DNA of 64,000 bases from Cacajao melanocephalus. Its lineage: Eukaryota; Chordata; Mammalia; Primates; Pitheciidae. The notes beneath the pieces are model-generated. The model ran no database searches, was not told where the DNA came from, and worked only from the letters and a program-made list of their open reading frames with translations. Position numbers and translations under genes: made by a program. The stretch covers positions 1 to 64,000 of the forward strand of contig CAUYLG010044551.1 in NCBI GenBank assembly GCA_963573385.1. Direction: 5' to 3'. This document shows, one piece after another, positions 56,190-64,000 of the stretch. Numbering within the stretch: the first letter of the stretch is position 1; each line of letters begins with the position of its first letter.

Positions 56190-56325
56190 ACGCTATATAT
56201 ATACATAATATATACATATATATATAATATATATATAAAAATATATGTTATATATAATATATAACATATATTATATAAAAATATATAATATATATTATAT
56301 ATAATATATATATTTATATGGTTTT
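56190..56325. repeat. AT tract with internal palindromes
   Basis: About 130 bases of almost pure A/T. A 12-bp inverted repeat, atatgttatata at 56243-56254 and its complement at 56258-56269, has a 3-nt spacer. Other self-complementary ATAT runs could form longer cruciforms. The single-stranded folding potential is high. Confidence 0.9.
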
Positions 56326-57279
56326 ATGTTAGAATAGAGGAAAATGAAAGTAAGGAATCATTTTCTAAGCTTTACAATAATAAGAAAAGCATAGAAAAGC
56401 TACAACATATAGGAAAATCCTACCCATTATTTAAGACCAAATCATACTGTAATATTCATCAATGCAAACAAAAATAAATATTTGATTGCTAACTGAGGAA
56501 GCAGTCAAAAATCTCTGGAAAACATTATTATAAGAATACCATCTAATCATCATTCAAAAAATCCTAGGATGCAATAAAAACTGTGCAAATATTGGAATTA
56601 TAGGCACAAAAGTTAAAAATGCTATCGACTTACTACACTAAAATGGAAAAACAGAAACAGACATAAGTTCTTCAATATTTGCTATAGCATAGAAGTGTGC
56701 TTCTTTTTTTTTGAAACAAATCAAAATACGTATCACGCATAAATCTTAAGGACAATAAGAGACTTTTGGACAACCTCTATGCCTTCACATGGAAGTTTTC
56801 TGATGTCTCTCATGATAAATGCCCAAATTTTTTGGTCCCAAAACACATGCAGCATCTTTTTTTCCTGAAAAACTAAATTCTTCTAAGGAGTTTACTTGTA
56901 GGGAATTTGTCAGCAATGTTATTTGACATCCTTAATAATTGTGAATTAGTGTGATCCTTCCTATTGCTTCTCTCTAGTTCATTTTCAGGCTACTTACTTT
57001 TCTCCCTTTCACTGCTTTCTAATGTCACAGCAAATAGAGACCTAATTTGTATTTATGAAATATTGTTGTTGATAGAATCATTTGCCACAACCTAGTAAAT
57101 GGCTCAGCAGTCACTTACTGGAAGTCACAATCTTTAAGAAGCAAAATGTCCTGGATAAAAGAAAAATCTAAAATGGAAAAACCTAGTAATAAATTAATTA
57201 GTATCGTGCTTTTTCTGTAGTAGGTACTCAACAAATGCTTTTGAATTGTACCCATTTGGTTATTTCTGAGTTTTCTGTA
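56326..57279. other. Unassigned DNA
   Basis: No gene seen. A short 3'-end-like LINE phrase (taggtactcaacaaatgctt) occurs near 57222. Confidence 0.4.
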
Positions 57280-57480
57280 TCTGAATATCTAAATCTCTTG
57301 CTAGACTTGTAAAGTTTTCAGCTATTAATTGGTTAAATATGTTTTCCATCCCTTTTGGTTTTCACTTTCTGGGACATGGAAAATTTGAATATTTGGTTTT
57401 TTTATGGTGTCCCACATGTCACGTAGGCTTTAACTAATATTTTTCACTATTGAAGGCATTAGGCCCCCATCTACCTTTTC
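57280..57480 (-). mobile_element. Possible old L1M antisense scrap
   Basis: taaagttttcagctattaat tggttaaatatgttttc, then atggtgtcccacatgtcacg, resemble the same antisense L1M region as 48905-49480, upstream part. Weak. Confidence 0.45.
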
Positions 57481-59044
57481 TCTTCATCATTATAGGAAAA
57501 CACTAGGTATCAGATAGTGACACAAGTTCTGACCTTGCCCTCACAGTGTCTCAAACAAGTTAAGTTTTGAGAGAATTAATTGAAGTGTAAATTGATGGGG
57601 AAGCTACTTTTAATACAGATACATTAATGCCACCTAACTAGAGAGTCATGCAATCAGCTTGCCCAACTGAAAATCAAATTTCTGCCTACTGAAAGCTTCC
57701 CAAGCCTGTCTTCTGAGTGCTATGCTTGTCTCTTTGCTGCTCAACACAAGTCAACTGTTAAAGTTTCCATTATTCATAGACAATAATATTTACATAGTAT
57801 TAAAATTTTATTTAACATCGAAAGCATTGCAAAATTTTCTGAGCCACAGAAAATCTTTCTCTGTGCTATTTTGTTTTGAAATATGTGCTACTTCCTACAT
57901 TATCTCAAAGCAAGTGAAGTTTCTTCAGTTTTGGTAATTTTCCTAGTGAATAAAATGAGGAAATGTATGCAGTTTTACTATAGATAGATATTTTTGCATA
58001 AGCAAAACCATAATTAAACTTTTAACAAAACAATATAAAAAATCAATCCCTTTAGTTAAGTCTTTCTCTATTTGGCCTCATTGAAAACATTGAGTTTGGA
58101 GGTTATAAATGTAGGAGAAGAGCAAAAGGGGAAGGGATTCATGAAACAAGTTTTCAAACCTATCAAATGCTAAAAATTAGAGTAATTTAAAAAAACTGAG
58201 TAGATAACACACTTTTAAGATTTATGTATTCCCAAGATAAAAGTGAAACGAAAACTTTTGAGTAGACAATTGAACACATGAATTAATTTCTCTCTCCCAT
58301 TCCAAATACATTAAAAATGCTGTATAAAGTATTCAGACAACATTAAATAACAATATACAGTTAAATGAACAAGAAAAGATGAGTCAGAGTGCTGGAAACA
58401 AGATAACACATAACAGAAATTGGAAGCTGTGGTGTTAATGCTTGCTTCATGATAGAAATAGAGGCCACAAGCTCCAGTGCTGCTGAAAGCCAAAACATAA
58501 CTCCCTGTAGAAAGCTGGAAGCCCAAACTGTTTTTTTTTTTTGTTTCTAAGAAGGAACCCATAAATCTCTGCTAGCTAGCTGAGTGGCTTATTTGCCTAT
58601 CACAAACTGCCTGCGCCATATCATAGGTGGACAAACTTATCTTTGGAATATGGGAATTCTGAGCTTGTAACAAGGCTATGGGTGTAACCCAACAACTGCT
58701 ATCCATTTCTTGTGGTAACCCTAGGCCTAAATGCTAATAAAAATATTTCTATGTGTCTCAAACGACTCCCAAAGTTAAGATTCTCACTCAGATTACACAA
58801 GGGTGAAAATTTCTGTAGAAGGATAACTTCAGCAGAAATTGAGCTCACAGATAACAACAACAATATATTTGGAAGTCCAACGCCACAAAAGAAATTCTGC
58901 AGACCTGAAGTTTGCATTAGTATTTGTATCAATAAACAGTATGTCTCAAACAACACCATGTTTTCTAGACAGATTTCAATTTTACTGAAAATATCTGTTC
59001 ATTTTACTTTAGTCAAAGAACATTTTATATCATGCCTTTAACGC
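57481..59044. other. Unassigned DNA
   Basis: No gene. The 109-codon plus frame 58712-59041 and the 86-codon minus frame 58699-58959 overlap, and neither has a recognised motif. Confidence 0.45.
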
Positions 59045-59215
59045 TCGTGTATATTACCCATTTACTAGCTTTGTGATGTGGCAGAAGTTACTTTTCTGTT
59101 CTGTGATTCAGTTTCCTTATCTGCCAAAGGCCTTTTGTGAGGATTAAATAAATTAGTGTATTTGGAGAATTTATAATAATTTCTGGCACATAGTAAGCAC
59201 TCAATACATGTTAAT
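59045..59215 (+). mobile_element. MIR SINE
   Basis: tactagctttgtgatgtggc agaagttacttttc, tgattcagtttccttatctg ccaaag, ttgtgaggattaaataaatt agtg and tctggcacatagtaagcact caatacatg match the MIR core and 3' end in order, one of the best MIR copies here. Confidence 0.88.
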
Positions 59216-60269
59216 ATTATATATGTGTGTGGATGTGTGTCTGTACATAAAACTTCCCATTTGACATAAAATATATTTAAACACATATAATATTAACACT
59301 ATCCCAAAGGACATGAGACTGGGGGTAGGAAAGAAGAAAGAGGGCTTTTAGTCCCCACTTTTTTTGTCCTTTCTCAATTGCCTTAATTCTTTTCTTTTTG
59401 TCTGTACATTTTTATTACTTTTACTAATAAATATTTTGGTTAACAAGAAAAAGAAAATTAAAAAACCAAGAAAAACTCCTTCCACAATATGCTTTGATTC
59501 CACCATTAATTAAGGGAGGAGTGAAAGGAAGAAATGAAGATGCTAGGGAGAGATAAAGAGGGTGACTGGTGAGCTCCCTGGAGAAAGAAAGTGAAAATGG
59601 AAGAGAAGTCAGACAGTAAGGTGAGAGGAAAAATGAAGAGGTCAGCAGGTTCTGTAATGTTGGTCACACTCTAGTCATGAACAGCTGTTCACTAGAGCTG
59701 TTTGTTTTCATGTTCTCACCCCTGAACAGATAACTTTGAATTACTAATTAGTCACTGAATATATCTGTTCTAACTGTTTAAACCTTTAAAGTCTCAAGCT
59801 GTTTGATAGAAACAGAAAGGGGATTTTTAAGTCCCTAATATCAAATGCAGCAGAGAGGGAACATCTCAATGCCTGTAGACAAGGGATGAGTTTCTAGATG
59901 TCTCCAACAATGGCCAAAGGGGCTAGGCATCTGAATAGATTCAGGAAGTGACGGAATGTTGACAAGCTTCAGTAGATAAGTGATTAGGAGGAAAGGGTGT
60001 ACCCATTACTTTGAGAAGGAAGTTTGCTGATCTTTGTTGGAGATGCTGATGAATCCTGTCTTAAAACTTATCTTGTTGCCTTGCTTTCCCTGAAACTATA
60101 TTGCCACCTTCACTGGCTCTTCCTTCTCAATACTTTAAATATTCTCCCTGGTCTGCTAGACTTCGACTTCATAAAGCAGGTTGCCCTCTGGTTTAGCTCT
60201 GGATGCTCGCTCAACTCTACCTCCCTTGTTTCCCAAACTGTAATCTTTTAGTCCCACAGCTTTGAATGT
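59216..60269. other. Unassigned DNA
   Basis: No gene or repeat recognised. Confidence 0.4.
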
Positions 60270-60400
60270 TATTGCTATTGTGACAACTTGAAGATGTATA
60301 TAAAAATCTCTGACCTCTCTCTGGAGAGCCAGGTCTGTACATACAACTTCCCACTTGCCATCTCCACTTGGATATCTAATAGGCATAGGCTTGCCAGATT
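60270..60400 (+). mobile_element. L2 LINE fragment
   Basis: ctctctggagagccaggtct gtacatacaacttccc and tctccacttggatatctaat aggca fit a recurrent L2 passage. The following 60386-60495 (caaatttaactgggcatctt) belongs to another ancient repeat that I cannot name. Confidence 0.5.
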
Positions 60401-60495
60401 TAGCAGTATTTGGGACATACACTAAAAAAATTTCATCAATTATCAGAAATTCAAATTTAACTGGGCATCTTGTATTTTAATCTGGAAAACCTAAA

Positions 60496-61479
60496 TAGCC
60501 ATTTCCAACTTAATACATGTAAAATACACTTCTCACCTGTAGGAAGAGATCTACTATGCAGTATGATGACTTCAGTTAATGACAATATATTGTATTCTTG
60601 AAAAATGCTAAGAAAGTGGATGTTAAGTGTTCTCACCACAAATATGATAACCATGTTTGGTAATGTACATGTTAATTAGCTAGTTTTAACCATTCCACAA
60701 TGTGCAAATACTTCAAAACATTATGGTGTACATGACAAATACATATAATTTTATATTCCCATTTTTTTAAATAAATAAATTTGAAAAAAGAACTCTTGGT
60801 TACATCGAGGAGAAATTCAATTCAAATGTGCTCAAGCATATGGAAGCTAATATAAAGGACAAGATAACTGGAGTAAATGCAGCTTCAGGGATGGCAATTC
60901 AGAGACTTAAAAACATCGTTAAGACTTGGTTTCTTACTCTACCACTCTGCCTGGTTTGCCTCTGCATTGGCCTCATTCTCTGGCATGCTCTCTCAACATG
61001 GTAACCTCTAGATAAGCCAAACTGAAATCCTACCAACTTATCAATCACAAACTTAACACCTTTAACCCCCTACAGTTTAATCCAAAGTCTCAGGGTTGCA
61101 TCCAACTGGGCCAAGTGTTGTCACTAAGTCAATTACTTTGGTAAAAGATTTGAAAATGCTGATTACTCAGGCATGCCTCTCATACACATATCTGGAACTG
61201 GGAATTTGAAGGAGCCTCAAAAAAGAAAAACCAATCTGATGGAGTAGGAGGAGGGAGAATCCCCAATGAGAAATCAGTGTGCTATATTTAAATGCAAATG
61301 GAAGCTGAACACACACAAAAAACAGATATATTCTATACTCCCCCAAACTACATGTGTCAGTAAGAGGCATGAATCTTTAACTAACTGCTCAAGTCAAAAA
61401 TGTAGCAGTCTTTTTTATGCTTATGTTTTATTCACCGAGTAAATTAATCCATCTGCAAATACTGTCTATTCTACTTCCA
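60496..61479. other. Unassigned DNA
   Basis: No gene. The passage around 60950-61010 (cattggcctcattctctggc atgctctctc) has the flavour of an ancient repeat that I cannot name. Confidence 0.4.
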
Positions 61480-62155
61480 GCATTTATCTCAAATCAGTCC
61501 AATTCTCTCCTAGTCTAGATGACCATCATCTTGTTCCTGGACTCTTGCCATAATCTACTATTTCTGGGATTTCTGCTTCCACCCCTTAAAGTCCATTCTT
61601 CTTATAGCACTATGAGAAATTTTAAAAAACGTAAATATAATTGTGTCATCCCCTTGCTTAAAACCATCTTGTGGCTTCCCTTCACACTCTACGTCCCTAT
61701 GTCATCTGGTTCTTGCCAAACTCTAGACATCAATTCACACACTCCTTTCACTGCACCCCCTGCTTACTACCCTACAGCCACATTTGCCTTTTTGATATTT
61801 CTTGAATAGGTTAAGGGTATCCCCTCTTTAGAGCTTTTGCATTGGTTCGTTTCCATTACTTGGAAATATTTTCCTTTTTCGTACCTGGCTTCTTTCATCC
61901 CTCGATCCTCAGACTAAAGGCCACCTCATTAGAGATGCATTCCCTAGAAATCCTCTATATAAAAATGTCCAGTGACTATCACATCTGCCTATATATACAA
62001 CACATACATAATGAAGCTTTTTGCTTTCTACGATTTATATTTATCTACCAGAATATAAGGTCGAAGGTAACTTGCTTATCTTTTTCCACACTGAATCTCC
62101 AAACTAAAACCAGAGCCTGTTTAATAGCAAGTTCTCAAAAAGTATTTTCCAAATA
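61480..62155 (+). mobile_element. L2 LINE 3' region
   Basis: aaatataattgtgtcatccc cttgcttaaaaccatc, ctttagagcttttgcattgg, ggaaatattttcc and the final agaatataaggtcgaaggta acttgc match L2 in order over about 0.7 kb. Frames 61519-61809 and 61842-62156 are therefore not genes. Confidence 0.78.
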
Positions 62156-63159
62156 GTGTTTGGCACTCATTTATTAGAAAAATAAATGAGTATAAGAACT
62201 ATTGTTAACTGATATTTTTGCATTTTCTAGTAGGTTGACCATATATCAAAACAGATTGAGTTGCTTCAACATTAATTTGGAAAGGTGCTCTAAGAAAAAC
62301 TTAAACTGACAACTCCAAAGGTGTGACATGAATTTTATTATAAAATAAAGGGAATTTTCTCCTTAAGGTATATAGTCAAATATCTGGAGTAAATCAGAAG
62401 ACTATGAGTCAACTAATCTACTATTTATTCAGTAGAAGATAAATGGGAGCATAGGAGTTAGGACTACAAATTAGTGAAAATGCCACAAAATGTGTGATAT
62501 TATATAAGTGATCTTCAAAGCAGCTTTATCTGGTGATGTTGCAAACAATAAGATAAAATTGGGAAGAGATTAGATTTTTGTTGCAAACTACTTTACTATC
62601 TAGTAGAGAATTAAGAAATGATGCAATCTGTTACCTTCAGTAAAGTTGAAACTCTTTTGAATATGCCCTTGTATTAGGGTCACGCGCAACAGTTAAGTAC
62701 TAGACAATTAAGCTAAGGGGAATAACCTTGACATAGATTAGGAATCAGTTGAGTGTGCCCCCAATTATAAACTTCTTCTGATAAAATTGGGGTCAGTACT
62801 CATGCAAGAATCTTTGGTATTTAGAAGAGCATACCAGAACATGGAAAACGTCAAAGGTGATAGTGTAGCTTCTATAATTATTTCCAGGAGAGAGCATTAT
62901 ATATTTTAGAATCTTAATGAGAGCTGTCTTGTTTATTTTGTTAAGTTCTTCCCTGTTTCTGAACAATAAGAAATCAAATAAATGACAATGCAACAAACAT
63001 TGAAGTAGAGGATGCTAATATATTTGTTATCAATCAAATTAAAAATTATGACTATTACGCTTTATGAGTAAGAGGCTTTACATGATGTGGAGAAGCAAAA
63101 CACAAAAATTCTATGTGTGATAGATGGAGTTAAAACCATTTTATAATTTCTCTTTATCT
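62156..63159. other. Unassigned DNA
   Basis: No gene or repeat recognised. Confidence 0.4.
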
Positions 63160-63620
63160 CATTGACTCATTTATTAATCCATAGAATAAACTGTATTGAT
63201 TTCCTAGGACTTCAGGTACTATGCTAGGCACTGGGAAGATAATTAGAACAATGACACAATTTCTGTCCTCAAAACTATTTAGTCTATTATGGAAGACATT
63301 TATAAGCAAATAATTGCAATGAGATAATACATATAGATTCAAAGCAGAGTTAAGGAGGCTTTTTCTGGGGATTTTGGGGGAGAGTTCAGAAAAACTATGC
63401 CATGTAGTTTAAGCCTGTCTTCAAAAATGTTAAGAAGTAGCAACATTATATAAAAAGAGAAACTCATGTTCAAAATCATAAAGACAAGGAAAAACATGGC
63501 ATTATGCCATGCGTTGGAGAACATATATTCATTCGATCATTCGACAAATATTTACTCAACACTTACTATGTGCCAGGCACTATTGGAGGTCCCAGTGATA
63601 AAGCAGAGACTATTACAGAT
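63160..63620 (-). mobile_element. Ancient LINE/SINE 3'-end type fragments (L2/MIR class), antisense
   Basis: Two similar pieces, one around actatgctaggcactgggaa (63220 on) and one at attcgacaaatatttactca acacttactatgtgccaggc (63538 on), are the antisense of the shared L2/MIR-type 3' ending. Boundaries uncertain. Confidence 0.5.
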
Positions 63621-63847
63621 TTGAGGCATCATTAGGCAGCCATCTCAGTGGGACTTGATGACACATTGAAAGTGGGAGGGGAGGCAAAAACGCAAATGAA
63701 AGAGGAGCTCACTCAGAGTAGCAAGAATAGTTTTCTGGCATGAAGTAAAAATGGATGACGGTTCTATTTAGCTTTGCTGCTAACCTCTATATGTGGTATA
63801 TAAAAAATGCTCAATTTATACAATTCAATCATTCTTACTATCTTTTT
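63621..63847. other. Short unassigned stretch
   Basis: Nothing recognisable before the L1 start. Confidence 0.4.
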
Positions 63848-64000
63848 TAATGTCCTTTGCAGGAACATAGATGAAGCTGGAAACCATCATTCTTAGCAAA
63901 CTAACATAGGAACAGAAAACCAAACATCACATGTTCTCACTCACAAGTGGGGGTTGAACAATGGGAACATATGGGCACAGGGAGGGGAACATCACACACT
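63848..64000 (+). mobile_element. LINE-1 3' end, 5'-truncated, runs off right edge
   Basis: Starts abruptly in the ORF2 end at about aatgtcctttgcaggaacat and continues agatgaagctggaaaccatc, aacagaaaaccaaacatcac, tgttctcactcacaagtggg and ggcacagggaggggaacatc. It is the same orientation and part of L1 as the element at 1-540. The copy is cut by the window end. Confidence 0.93.

Noticed and set aside
61519..62156. Two open frames of 96 and 104 codons
   Set aside because: They lie in an L2 3' region, where frame openness has no coding meaning.

Overview
The window is AT-rich primate nuclear DNA with no recognisable protein-coding gene. The evidence for a primate is its repeats: about 16 Alu copies, primate-type L1 tails, and older mammalian repeats (MIR, L2, MaLR LTRs, a Tigger transposon, MER5). 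The least decayed Alu (5404-5697) carries a set of bases that I associate with New World monkey Alus rather than human AluY, so a platyrrhine source is my best inference, not a proven call. None of the open reading frames of 60-118 codons looks like a gene. Those I can interpret are pieces of L1 ORF2 or antisense readings of Alu. No tRNA, snRNA, rRNA, CRISPR array or bacterial-type feature is visible. The window is intergenic or deep intronic.

Left part (1-17000): an L1 3' end enters from outside the window and stops near 540. An old L1 piece follows at 3045-3710, then a full-length Alu with a perfect 15-bp target-site duplication (5404-5697) and a MER5-like DNA element. An antisense L1 (10000-11190) is interrupted by an old Alu and contains a (TG)n tract. 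Three sense Alus lie at 11306-12735. A complete solitary LTR with TG/CA ends and matching 4-bp target duplications sits at 14056-14578.

Middle (17000-36000): a decayed L1 of about 3.3 kb (17018-20947, perhaps to 21240) was later hit by three Alus. It retains recognisable reverse-transcriptase sequence with broken catalytic residues, and it contains a striking 19-bp perfect inverted repeat. A second, more diverged L1 (24040-25640) also holds an Alu. At 26240-27682 is a younger L1 with the inverted 5' segment typical of twin priming and an internal duplication of about 105 bp. The most unusual object is at 30776-30890: an 89-bp block of 79% GC with an A-rich tail and a perfect 12-bp target-site duplication, apparently an L1-mediated retrocopy of an unidentified RNA. 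A Tigger-type DNA transposon (33599-35071) keeps a 55-codon remnant of its transposase C-terminus.

Right part (36000-64000): mostly ancient, low-copy-looking DNA with HAL1/L1M fragments, an MLT1-type LTR on the minus strand, several MIR and L2 pieces, two antisense Alus, an MST/THE1-type LTR, a sense L1 tail (54125-55475) and a palindromic AT tract. A further sense L1 3' end starts at about 63848 and runs off the window. Nothing here acts as a pathway: the window records successive retrotransposon insertions.
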